A stretch of DNA of 64,000 bases from contig NC_089390.1 of the NCBI RefSeq assembly GCF_003171515.1, forward strand, positions 806,001 through 870,000, written 5' to 3'. Positions 21,446 to 32,133 of the stretch are shown piece after piece; the first letter of the stretch is position 1; the number at the start of each line of letters is the position of its first letter. This DNA is from Pyrenophora tritici-repentis (taxonomy: Eukaryota; Ascomycota; Dothideomycetes; Pleosporales; Pleosporaceae). Below the pieces are notes generated by a model. The model was not told the DNA's origin. It ran no database searches and was given only the letters and a program-made list of their open reading frames with translations. Position numbers and translations under genes: made by a program.

Positions 21446-23529
21446 GGTGGTGGATGGAGCAAATCGTACTCAACGCCGTAGAATATCGAGGAAATTTGGG
21501 CCTAAGACCAGCGCAGGTGAAAGAGTGTGCTGAGGTGCTAAATAAGACGATGTGACGCTGTGCTACACGATCGACATCACTCCCAGTGCTTCTGTACGAT
21601 GCTACCTAACCATTATCTTATAACTCCAACGGCAGCGACGTCGCCGTGGAGTTACATACTCCGAGACGATACTGCCTGCCCTATGCACTCGGTTAACTCG
21701 GCCGGCATCCGCTCAACGATGGATGCGAGCGCAGGGTGACATTTTCCCGCCGTCAAGTCACGTCGCGCACCATGGGGCGCGGATGTCTTGATAAACTCCC
21801 TGTCCTCTCTGACCAATACCGGTTATTTCATGCAGCTTGCGGGTCGTGTGAGTGGTTCGGCAACCGTTCTAGAAGTGGGATCGACCTGCATCTTGGCCGA
21901 GGATTGGAGGGGTTCACGCGAGATACGATGATAAGAAAAGGCCCGTTGAGTAGCGGTATCGGAATCCGGAGATAGTTGAACAGCAGGAGACGTTTCGACT
22001 TGAATTTTTCACGGTTTTGTCATGTACTCAGCATGATGAAGTGGAGGAGACGGCATCTCGTGCGTCTTGTTGTGATGTTCATGGAGTAGGCAAGAGTGGA
22101 ACTCTGGATGTGCTTGCTTTCCCCGCATGGCATTTAGAGTGGGTCTTATCTACTTACAACATGAAATCACGACGGGACGAGCATCCTTCTACCTGATCCT
22201 GCGCCAACCCAGTAGCGTGTGTGATATAGTTGGAAGTATGCGACCAGCATGTCCGGTTCTCGGCGAGGCTGTATAGATGTACGTCATAGCACAAGGTTTG
22301 TTGTACATCTACAACGATCTGAAAAGACGGATTGGCAGTGCAGTATCGGTATTCTAGGTGATTACACAACTTTCCTTAGAAGGTTGGGACACTAGGTTGC
22401 CAAAGTACATACTCGACCACGACCACTGAGTTGCGTCACTCTTGGAACGCTTGGCTATTGTATCGCAAAAGAATCGATCTAAGCGACAATACTGCTAAAC
22501 TGCTTACGCATATCTGCCAAATATTCACGTTTTTACCGAGATAAAAGGCAGCTATATCTGGGATTCCGGCCATACTCTCCAGCGATATTAGCAGAGTAGT
22601 GGTTGCTGTCCAATACTCTAATCATACCTTATCCATAGATGTTCAGATGCCTCGACAAGACTATCATCATACTTACCACAGAGATTACACATGCTTAACA
22701 TAGGCTCAGTACTCACATCAACAAGCTTAGACTCACTCTTCAACTTCCGAGAGAATAACATTCCCAAGCCACCTCCACCCCCTACCAGCAACACAGCCTC
22801 GCCCATCCCGCCCTATCCACACGCAATATCCGACATTGCATGACCCCATCCGGGCGCGCCGTCTTGGCCTGTGGGTACCTCAAACGGTGGGTGGGTCAGA
22901 TGTTCGCCGCCGCCGCCGGTTATCAATGTATGTAAGCAGATGATGATAGCGGAAAAGAAGCGATAGCCGTATCGGAGGGGCAGTAGCAGTAGCAGTAGCA
23001 GCGCAGCTGAAAACCCTTTTCTCCATATTGGAAAATAGAGTTTACGCTTGTAAGGCGCACGAACAGACTACCGACACGGAGAGCAGACGTCTTCTCGTAG
23101 TCTTTGTCATCGTTGAACATCAAGGGCTGTTGTTGGAACGACCATTATGGGTATGACGTCAAGACAAAACGAAGAAAGATGATGTGGTATACCAAAATTG
23201 ATGTCAATACTGTGCTATTGATACATGGCGTGCTGGGAAGCAGCGAGCTAGCCTGCCCATTCCCGAAGACCGTCTATAGTCGAACAACGAAAAGCAGTGC
23301 ATGTCCGCGAACGAAAAGGAATCGACCATGCATGCCAGTAACATCTTGAGGTATATGAAGTCTGTAAAAGAGAATCACAAGTCGCGCTGCTGCGCATAGG
23401 TGCGAACAACAGTACTATACAACGCCAATGGGTATCCTAAAAGCGAGGCTTTTACTCGAAAACGCCTCTATACAACAAAGATGGGAAATCACTGTACATA
23501 TGGAAACATGCGAAAGAACATTGTTTCTC
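21446..23529. other. Gene-poor 2.1-kb stretch
   Basis: All frames are short. Two notes: a minus-strand frame at 22618-22806 begins with a Gly-rich segment (VLLVGGGGGLGMLFSRKL) followed by GTGAGT and later GATAG, which could be a small exon and intron; and a CAG-TAG repeat lies at 22981-23001. Neither is convincing as a gene. The left 300 bases should hold the MFS promoter. Confidence 0.45.
22981..23001. repeat. Short CAGTAG hexamer repeat
   Basis: Three and a half tandem copies of CAGTAG followed by CGCAG. It is outside any recognised gene, and a similar CCGCCG run lies at about 22909-22919. Confidence 0.7.
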
Positions 23530-25242
23530 TCATGGGTTGTGCACGGCTTCTTTACCCTTTGAGGAGCGAGGATGCAGAAAGTTGAGACCGCCTTTGGCGA
23601 CACCAGCGACGTTGAAATGCAGGGGCTCTTTAATACCCTTCTCCCGGACTGGCATCTTTCGCTTGGAGCGCCCCGAAATGTACATGGGCTGCTTGGCATG
23701 GGGACCATCGTTGACGTTGGGCATGCTTTGCTTTGCTCGCAGCTTGGGTTTCTTGTCGCGGTGCTCATCATCGGTTTCGGTGTCAAAGCTGCGAAGGCTG
23801 CTGCGCTCGGAAGAGAAGCGCGGGTTGCTGGAGTGACTTGACGATTGAGTTGGCGCACGCTGTAGGGGGCTCAGAGAACTCAGCCTAGAAGAGTAGGAAG
23901 ACGAAACGGTTTGGGTACGCTCGATGGGACTCAGCATAGCAGCTGAATTAGCGAGGACATCCAGTCCCGAAGGCGTCCTAGTCGCCATCGAGTGAGTTCG
24001 AGATGAATAAGTAGGAGGAGGATCCTGGTAATCGTACATAATCTCTGAGTCCAAGCTCTTGTATTTGGCGGTGCCGTCGAGCTCCTCGTCGTGTTCCCAG
24101 CAACTGTCGTCAACACCAGTCACTGAAGGTAGGAATCGAATCTCGTTCCAAGTGACGTCCTCGTATTGCAGGGTGATGTAGAGAACGTCGCCTTGCATCT
24201 TGTCATGCGCAATGCAGTGGTCTTCAAGAAAAGGGTAGTCCCAGACGTCACGGTGAATCAGGTCTGGCGGTAGAAGCATGAGGGCCATGCGGCCAAATGG
24301 CTCGTCGAGGGGACGATGGCCCGTCATGGGCATCCATGGTCTGCCGCGAAACAAGCCCTTGAAGGCTGTCTCAATGCGGTTAGTGAAACAGGAGCTGTCC
24401 TGGCTCGGAAACTCGAGGTTTTGCTGAAGCTTGCGTGATGCACATCGTCGGTAGGCGTTGCTATCAGGGTCGAAGGCGTACCTCTGTGACTTGCGGGGCA
24501 CGAAGATGACGCGGACGTTCCACGACAGGGGGTACTTCTTATCAGTTCGGATGGGCAGCTGGCCGAGGGTGTGTGGTGATTGCATCAATAGTGGCAACTG
24601 TGGAACAGGTGGGGTGGGGCGGGGTGACAGATGCGCTTTCGGCGTTGAAGAAACGGGTGTTGCGTCTCTCGACAGGCCATTCAGCTGCTCGACCCGATCG
24701 ACCCTATTCTCCAGCTCCATGCTAAACTCGTCCACCATGATCAGGCGCTCACCCTGAACCTTGATCTGATCGCTGAGCTCCGTTGTGCGGTCGACTACAG
24801 CCTCCACCTTGTCATCCATAGAGAGCTTCAGCAGCTGCATGTTTTCGTACATGCGTGCCTGGACGGCAGTGTTCGTCCTCATCAGCTCTTCCCGTGCCAG
24901 CCTCTCCCTGAATAGCTCCTGCTTTAGATGTTGTTCCAGCGTCTCGAAGCGCTTGACCTCGTGCTTCAGCCGCTTCATCTGCTCTACCGCCTCAATGTAT
25001 GCGTCCATTGACACAGTCGATGGTGGCTGTGCCTCATGGATCCAAGCCTGGTGCCCGCACCCACAGCGGGAGCGGATAACGGAATCTGGAAAGAAGCTCC
25101 GACATTGGCAGCGCTGGCGAGCGCCATTGGTCTCAGACGACGGGAGGATAAAGGCACATTCTCCCCGTGGGAGCTGTGCCTCGCCGGCGGGCGCGGGCTT
25201 TCCAGGCAAGTGGACAAGTCCCTGAGTGTTGCTATGGAACAT
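23530..25242 (-). CDS. Conserved fungal coiled-coil protein with Cys-rich N-terminal motif
   Basis: One open frame of 570 residues from ATG 25242. Residues 45-64 carry RCQCRSF...RCGCGHQAWIH, a compact Cys/His motif that may bind zinc and resembles motifs I know from other filamentous ascomycete proteins. Residues about 80-190 form a long coiled coil (heptads around EAVEQMKRLKHEVKRFETLE). Residues about 240-400 look globular and conserved (YPLSWNVRVIFVPRKSQRYAF, FRGRPWMPMTGHRPLDEPFG, ITLQYEDVTWNEIRFLPSV). The C-terminal 160 residues are Ser/Arg-rich, basic and disordered with possible nuclear localisation signals (DKKPKLRAK, SGRSKRKMP). I cannot assign a function. A 287-codon frame on the opposite strand is a shadow. 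Confidence 0.75.
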   Translation of the reverse strand: MFHSNTQGLVHLPGKPAPAGEAQLPRGECAFILPSSETNGARQRCQCRSFFPDSVIRSRCGCGHQAWIHEAQPPSTVSMDAYIEAVEQMKRLKHEVKRFETLEQHLKQELFRERLAREELMRTNTAVQARMYENMQLLKLSMDDKVEAVVDRTTELSDQIKVQGERLIMVDEFSMELENRVDRVEQLNGLSRDATPVSSTPKAHLSPRPTPPVPQLPLLMQSPHTLGQLPIRTDKKYPLSWNVRVIFVPRKSQRYAFDPDSNAYRRCASRKLQQNLEFPSQDSSCFTNRIETAFKGLFRGRPWMPMTGHRPLDEPFGRMALMLLPPDLIHRDVWDYPFLEDHCIAHDKMQGDVLYITLQYEDVTWNEIRFLPSVTGVDDSCWEHDEELDGTAKYKSLDSEIMYDYQDPPPTYSSRTHSMATRTPSGLDVLANSAAMLSPIERTQTVSSSYSSRLSSLSPLQRAPTQSSSHSSNPRFSSERSSLRSFDTETDDEHRDKKPKLRAKQSMPNVNDGPHAKQPMYISGRSKRKMPVREKGIKEPLHFNVAGVAKGGLNFLHPRSSKGKEAVHNP

Positions 25243-27925
25243 CAGGAGTCGCCCTGGGGCGGTCGTTATAGCGTGGGTGTTGGATTGGTAATGAGCGGCT
25301 CATGGAAAGAAGATGCCGATACAAAGGGCGTCGATATATACTGCAGGAGCAAAGGGTCATGTACAGCGTATGGCGACAAAAAAGAGGGTCAAGAGCCTGA
25401 GGCGCGCCGTTTAGCTGGGACAAGAGACTCGAGTAATATACAGAGACAGGCAAGTGGCCAGGATATGCGGCAGGTGCACAAGATAAGCAATCAAGGACTA
25501 CTCACGTCGATATCATGCGAATGGCAGGTCGCACAACCAAAAGAACAGGCAGGACCTGTGCACCCGTGGGTGAAGAGGGAGTTTGGGGGGCAAGGTAGAG
25601 AATGTACCAGTAATTTAGCCTGGCCGACGGTGCAGGTACTCGTTCTTTTTGGCCGTGAACTAGCTCCCGCGCCGGGGATGGCCAGCCCTGTCATTGCTGG
25701 GGACAGTGCTATGCTGGTTGTGGGCGGCGGTGGTGGAAGCTGGAGTTTGGGGTGGGTAATGGGTGCCAAGCCAGGAGTAAAAGATAAGACTCAGGCCCCT
25801 TCTGCCACCATGTGCGCCCAATGGCGGACGTCGTATGGGCGCCCCGAGATGGCCCTGGACACTCGCCGCAGGCGAATCTTCTCTCGGTGCTCGTATTAGT
25901 ATTGCGCGTCTGAGCCAGCCCAAAGGCGCGTGGAACTGGTGCAGCCGCATGCCCTGCAGCACACGGCCGCCGTGCCCACCACACCAAGCATGTGCCCGAC
26001 CTGACCGCCCATGATAGATTCGAGCTGCGAGGGCGACGAGCCACCCCACACGACCCGACCGCTGAGGTCATTTGTAAGACGTCTTCGTCACCGCAAGCTA
26101 CGGCACACGTTCCGCCTCCGGAGCTAACATGCTGGCCTGCAACGCTTTTCCCACTGCAACCAGGAGCGTTGCTGAAATTGTCCTGGACAGTCTGCATCGA
26201 ATTCAAGTTGCTGACGCCGTGCCTCCGACGGCTGGGGGGGGGGGAGGGGTGGTCGTCGTCGCCTTATCGCGACTGTGTCTGATACACCCCACGCTGCCCC
26301 GGCCTCGCTAATCTGATTGGCCCGCCCTGTCACAGATTCGACGCAGAGAACAATTCGAAAGCCTGAGCGGTGACAGCAAGCCAGATCAGCACATGCCAGT
26401 CACTTCCCAGCACATAGATTTCGCCATATGCGTTGCGAGGCCTGGACCGTCTCGATTCCCGCCTTCCCTTCCGCACGTCGTCCCTAATGCGGGTTTTGGG
26501 AAGGCGCGACCGACTCGATTGGCAGCTGCCCTTCACCCGCAGCTTCTTCCCCTTCAATACTCTTTTTCTCGTTATACCTGCATTGTCATGACCGCGTGGT
26601 ACGTAAACTATGTGATAAACCGCTGCCATGTATTTTCGCCCTCACCCCAATTCTGAGGTCAAAAACGCCACATGCTGGGTCCCCTTGCTGGTACAAACTT
26701 CGTCTCATCCAGACACCATGTCTTCATAACCATCCCTTTACTCTTTACTCTCGGTTCTGCATCTCGAAAGCCATCTTCCACAGTAGCTCCACTTGATCAA
26801 AGCTACGTGTCGACCGCGTTGCTTTTGACACGCTGTCACATGAGGTCGAGTGTGAAACCATGGCACCCATGGACCGGCCACGTTCAACAACGCCGCGTTC
26901 AGCCGAGCGGCACCGGGACACAAGTCGACGGTATTTGCCACTTGCACCATCCCACATCACGCGGCATGTGCATCAAATTTCCTCCTTAGTTGGCCATGCC
27001 GTGGAACTTATGGGATAATAGCTACCAAACCCTCCCACGTTCTGACTGTCTTCGGAGGACTGGCAGTTCGCCAAGCAAGACTTTGGCGCGGATCTTGCAA
27101 TTTTCTTCTCCTCTCCTCAACATGTGGTATGCTCCTGTCCATTGGAACTCACTTGCAACTTCATCAGCACACCCCGCAGCCGTCTTATCGTATCGCATCC
27201 TATCCTACAAACACGTCCCACACCCTCAGCTGCATCCTGGCCTTCCTCCCCCATCCTGGTAACAACGGGAGCCCAACAAGGTTAGCCCTCGGGAGCAGCC
27301 GTCAGAAAACGGTCAAATGTGTATCGATCACTTCCCTACCCGGCCACATATGTCTTGCGCATTTTCATTGCTTTTTTGGCGATTGCATGCCCATCTGTAT
27401 GACCAACCTGTCATCGCTTATAGTATGCTCTGCTCTCCTATTAGTTGATTTGCTTTTGACGGCTGCACCGCATTTTTTCAACTGCCGCATAGAGATGCTA
27501 CGTCATCGGTCGGTACATTTAATCTTCTATCCCATCACCAGAGCAGTTCTGGTGACACGAGCGGTCAGAGTACTATACAGCTTTCATCCGGGACCTTGCC
27601 GGACGTGCTATCCTGAAGATCGTGGTAACTGCAACAAATTGACTTTTTGACACCCATGGATACGGCAATTAGTGCTCACAGTGAACGCGTACCCCGTGTT
27701 TCGAGAGAGTTTGTCTCGACGGCGATCCGTTGCATGGTTTGAGCTTATTGATCATGGCAGCGCAGTCAGCATTGTGATTGCGAGGATGTTGCCTGCTCGG
27801 GTCTCGGGACGGTACTTCTCCGGAGATTTGTGCCAAGACACCCGAACAACAACCCTCTCCGCCTTTTGGAGCCGAATGTTACTCTCATCGCTGCCTACTC
27901 CACTTTGTGATTCCACTGTAACCAG
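25243..27925. other. 2.7-kb gene-poor divergent interval
   Basis: It lies between the minus-strand coiled-coil gene and the plus-strand Zn2Cys6 gene, so both promoters are here. Frames up to 173 codons (27129-27650) and 165 codons (25709-26206, minus) show no domain or sensible composition. Long C-rich and T-rich tracts dominate 26400-27500. A long 5' leader or non-coding transcript is possible but nothing in the sequence proves it. A G-tract at 26234-26252 is listed separately. Confidence 0.4.
26234..26252 (+). repeat. G-tract
   Basis: Eleven G residues, then A, four G, T and GG. It could form a G-quadruplex in the interval upstream of the coiled-coil gene. A homopolymer this long is also a common place for sequencing length errors. 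Confidence 0.6.
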
Positions 27926-30343
27926 ATGCCTGAGGAGAATTGGGTGTCTCACGGCGGTGTGCCCGCATGCGACCTATGCCATGCTCGGAAGGTCCGTCGC
28001 GCTTACTCAAATCATACAATGTTCCTCCTGCATGCATCATAGTATACGGTACTGATATAAACAAGGTCAAATGCGATCGCAAAGAGCCATGCGCAAACTG
28101 CGTAGCGTCTAAATCTGATTGTTTGCGGAACAGGCACAAGCGGGTTCCGCGACCAAAAGTCCGAACGTACGCACTCATCCTTTCCCCTTGTGAGGCACGA
28201 GGTTGAGGGACTATACCTTTCCCCATCAGTGATGAAACGCCATAATGTCTTGATTTCTGATTGTGTTTTAGTGATGATAAGATTCAAGCCCTACTACAAC
28301 GGCTCTCATCTCTAGAGCATTCAGTCCGTACCACTCACCGTAGCCCAAGCATGTCATTAGAGCATGATGTTGTGAGCGCGATGGCCGTGACAAGCACTGA
28401 AGAGTCTTCTGATCGCCCACCGAAGCGACAGCGTACAGCAAGCTCAATAGAAATGCCAAACCCGCATACAGCCCCGGATACTGATACAAGTCCTCAAACA
28501 GCGCAAGAGGCTCGTATACACATTAGCAAGGAGCTATCTACCAATGGGCTACTGTCCGGTCACCAACGCTCAGTTCTGGAGACAGCCATTTCTTTTGTCG
28601 ACCGATTGTCCCACACGCCGACACCAAACATGATGGATCGTAGTACTTTTGACAAGTCCATGCATGTTTCAACGGACATGTCTCCGCGTGAGATCTTCAA
28701 TGTCATCCTTGGCAGTAAGTTGGTTTATCATACAAAGGGCCATGTAAACTAACATACAACCAGCCGAATTCAAGGAGCTTGGCGATGCAGCCGCTCGCTA
28801 CCATACTGTCGATCATGTGCCATCTGCAGCCTTGGAGAGGATTGCCCTTGCCTTGATGGAGGGCACCGCCGACGAAAAGACTCTCAATCTGTACAGAGTT
28901 ATAATACATTTCCAAGCGGCCGTCGTCCTGTATGCAAGCCAATTGCAAGGACCCAAAAGTGCAGCAGTACAAAAGCACATTCAACAAATGGAATACAATC
29001 ATCTCATGGCAGCGTTCACGGCGCTAGACAATATCAGCTTCTTAACCACGCCATCGCTACTTCTGGCGCAAGCCTTGGTTACCGGGGTAAGTCGCACCGC
29101 CTGTATAAGGTGTGCAATTGACTGAGCTTTTCCAGGCCATTATGATGCAAATCATTGGCAATCCAGTTGGCTCCTGGGAGCTTACAGCCCATGCTTCACG
29201 CACCATCGTAGCCCTCGGTTACCACCAAATCGATAAGACTGTAGCAGAAAATGATACGGAGAGGGAGATATACACCATCGTCGCCAACTGCGCATACTTC
29301 GATAGCGTCATGAGTCTCTTGCTGCTTCGACCGCGCTCCCTTCCGAAACTCCGGGTCAATGTCGCAGACCTCTTACGGGGCCAAGAAAGTGCTATGAGTA
29401 TGCTAGAGATGATACCTGTACATGACAAAATCTTGGACTTGACGTTGGATTCGGGTACAAAGCGATCCCCAGCTATGTTGAAGAATGAAGTTGCCCAGCT
29501 AAGATCGCAGATGCAAGACGTCTATAAGTCGATGGAGAAGGTAAGCAACGCCGTTCGCTACCGATGAATGACGTGCAGAAGCTAAAGGAATCTAGGAACG
29601 ACAAACACACCTATTGGTGAGCAAGCAGGATACCCTCATTCATTGGAAGGGCATGGAGTTCAAATACTACTCCACCATGACATCCGTCTACCGACTCAGT
29701 CCTACCGTCACGACCAATCACGCAGAGCGAGAGGAATGCCTGCAATGTGCAAGAAAAGCTCTCGAATGCGTGAAGCTCATCGAACAGCTTGGGCGGAGGC
29801 TAGACCATTTCATCGAAGGCTATGACCCCTACCTCGCCTGGTAAGATCTCTGCACCTCCGCAGCAAGAACGCGCTTACTAATGACGACATAGGTCTTTGC
29901 TCTCCTACCCACTCTGTCCTTTCTTCGTCGTCTTCTGCAATGTAGTCGGTACTTCGGACCCTCGCGACTTTCAGCTCCTCCAGGACGTCACAGACAGCAT
30001 CTCAGGCCTCGTCACGGAGAACAGATATGTCCACCGCCTCCATCGGCTATGTGCCACCCTTCTGGGTCTATGTAAACCCCTTGTCAATGTTCCCGAGGTG
30101 CAAGAGCCCGTGCAGCAACAGCCACCCTTGGATATGGCAACGATGATGCCGGAGCCCTTCGCTCCGGTCATGACATTTAACAATGGGCCCGATCTGTTGA
30201 ACGGAAATAATGATGCCACTGGCATGATGCCTTCGTCTTGGAATGACGACATGATGTGGCAACTGTTCCAGTCGCAGCCATCGCTGGATTGGTTCAATGC
30301 AGACATCTTGGATCCAGCTTGGGATCCCAGTCTGCCACTTTGA
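27926..30343 (+). CDS. Zn2Cys6 transcription factor with fungal_trans middle homology region
   Basis: Seven exons (27926-27991, 28066-28166, 28272-28714, 28764-29086, 29136-29540, 29596-29840, 29893-30343) sum to 678 codons, 677 residues. The first intron lies inside the zinc cluster: ACDLCHARK joins VKCDRKEPCANC, then VASKSDC, giving the exact Cys spacing 2-6-5-2-6. A basic linker (RNRHKRVPRPKVR) and a short coiled coil (DKIQALLQRLSSLEHSV) follow, as in dimeric family members. The region from about residue 200 to 560 fits the fungal-specific transcription factor domain (TAHASRTIVALGYHQID is the central helix). The C-terminal 80 residues are rich in Met, Pro, Asn, Asp and Trp with acidic patches (SWNDDMMWQLF, DWFNADILDPAW), a plausible activation domain. 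The regulated pathway is not evident from neighbours. Confidence 0.9.
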
Positions 30344-30636
30344 AACCACCAAAATCGCGACTTTTTGTTTTCTCTTTTTTTTTGGATTCACAGATACACA
30401 AATCATGACAAAAGTTGTGTTGTTTTATAGATATTAGAGTGCAAGTTCACTTCCATGTAGCATATAGATCACGTGACTAGGTCTTGGCTTGATGGAACAC
30501 TCCAGCTTCCACCGTCCGCCTCACCAGTCGAAACTAAATAGACACAGATTTTAAATTTGGAGCTGTCTCATTGTCTAGCTACCTGATACAAAAGTTATTA
30601 TCCACATCGTGCGCCTATTGAGTTCTTATCCTGTAT

Positions 30637-31247
30637 CTATCCATGTTGTCCTTTCTCCTTCGCGGTGCTGTGCATCTTTCTAACGTGCATCTCCAAATTA
30701 TCCTTCCTACGAGAAGAATGGCCACAATCTGGAACATGGCAGAAGTGCATCGGTGGATTCAAATTATGGATGCTGTCGTAGTGGTGGCTGATATCTGCGG
30801 CGCGGTCAAACGGTATACCGCATGTTTCACACTGGAAGCGATAGGGGAACTGCGGATGACCAGTACGATACATGATGTCGATTCTGGGTAGCGCAAGAGC
30901 AGCGGATGCATGTAGAAACTGCGGCGTTGTGACTTGTTCGACGTCTGGTGGCGGCAGTGCGGGGGAAGGAACAGAGTTGAATGGTGTAGCCCTGGAACAG
31001 CTGGCGTGTTATTGGAGTATTGTGTGATAGAGATTATGCCTTGGGTTATAGGAAAGATTCTGAAGATCGTCAGTTAGTACATTGTTGCTGAGGATTGTAA
31101 TAGCATTTACGTACCTGTCGCTACTATTACTAGTGGGGGGACAAGACAGGTCCATCTCTCCGTATTTTGCATACTGAGGTTCGTATCGTAGAGAGGTTGA
31201 TAGTAATTGCTCATATTCAGCCCAGTTCGCTGGACCGTGGTAAGAGT
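30637..31247 (-). CDS. Small C2H2 zinc-finger protein (5' end unresolved)
   Basis: The final exon 30637-30991 encodes two C2H2 fingers: FQCETCGIPFDRAADISHHY...H and FCHVPDCGHSSRRKDNLEMH...H. It joins an upstream exon 31115-31247 through a 123-nt intron (GACAG|GTACGT...TTCCAG|GGCT), giving SNSSDRATPFNSVPSP. The upstream exon (GPANWAEYEQLLSTSLRY) needs one more base from an exon further right that I could not place; a short exon near 31330-31290 is possible. The two closely spaced fingers and a Pro/Ser/Thr-rich N-terminus fit a small DNA-binding regulator. It lies tail-to-tail with the Zn2Cys6 gene. Splicing is inferred from frame only. Confidence 0.65.
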
Positions 31248-32133
31248 CTGACGCGCAATATCAGTCAATGCTACTGATATAATGGAAACTACTGGTTTAC
31301 GTGATCATGATAGTTGATAGGAGTTACTAGCATACTGTTGAAGAGAACGCTTCAGAGGAATCGCAATCGGTCTCTAGACCCGTATGAGACATCTTGTAGA
31401 GTTGAATTACCGATTCGGAATCAGACTATCTAGGAGATTTGAGAATCCCGCCAGCGCAATACTATATCTCTTCTTTCCATGACCGCTGATCTACTCTTAC
31501 GCAATCATCTCAACCTACTCTGACTTTGGAAAGACGTTGATCAGTGAACACCCGGGCCCTCACCAACATAGCTAAACCATAAAATATCTTACACAAGGAT
31601 GTGGACGAACATTCAACAAGAAATCCATGGAGCGAAAGTTCGGTGCAATATTGTCGTCGAATTATGCACCTGTCTAGCCTATGCAGGGAGTACAGATGAC
31701 GGCGGATGCCACGCCCGACAAGACCAGGTTGGCGGAACGAGGCGCTCGTGTCGCGCGGTTCCCCGCATGCATATGTACAGGAATCGGCTAGCCACACTGA
31801 TCACGAGACTTCATCAATGATACAACCTGCACCAGCATTGTCACGAATAAACAAACAATTGCAACTCCTATAGTAGAAGACGTATTCGTTCCCAATATAT
31901 TATACTACATACATACAAAGCGCTCAGCACAATGAGGAAAGAGGTGGGCAATTCGATGGCTAGCCCGTGCCAGCTTCGGTCCCATGTACAGAAACATTGC
32001 CTCAAACGCCCGAAGTATGCAGTAAAACCCTTACAAAGGCCGTTGGAAAACCCCCGTTTCATGATTGATAAACACCGACCCGATCCTATATGGACCTTGG
32101 AAAATGCATCCGTGATTCCTCGCACCTCTGCCA
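31248..32133. other. Intergenic stretch, no gene seen
   Basis: AT-rich and closed in most frames; the missing first exon of the C2H2 gene should lie in its left 150 bases. A 95-codon minus frame at 31510-31797 is Cys/Arg-rich without a motif and is probably chance. The right end is the 3' flank of PRP24. Confidence 0.4.

Noticed and set aside
25036..25899. 287-codon plus-strand frame overlapping the coiled-coil gene
   Set aside because: It lies antisense to the well-supported minus-strand gene for its first part and then runs through low-complexity Gly/Arg/Ser-rich sequence without a domain.
27129..27650. 173-codon plus-strand frame
   Set aside because: Rich in Cys, His, Ser and Thr with no domain, in a C/T-rich leader-like region; more likely chance than coding.
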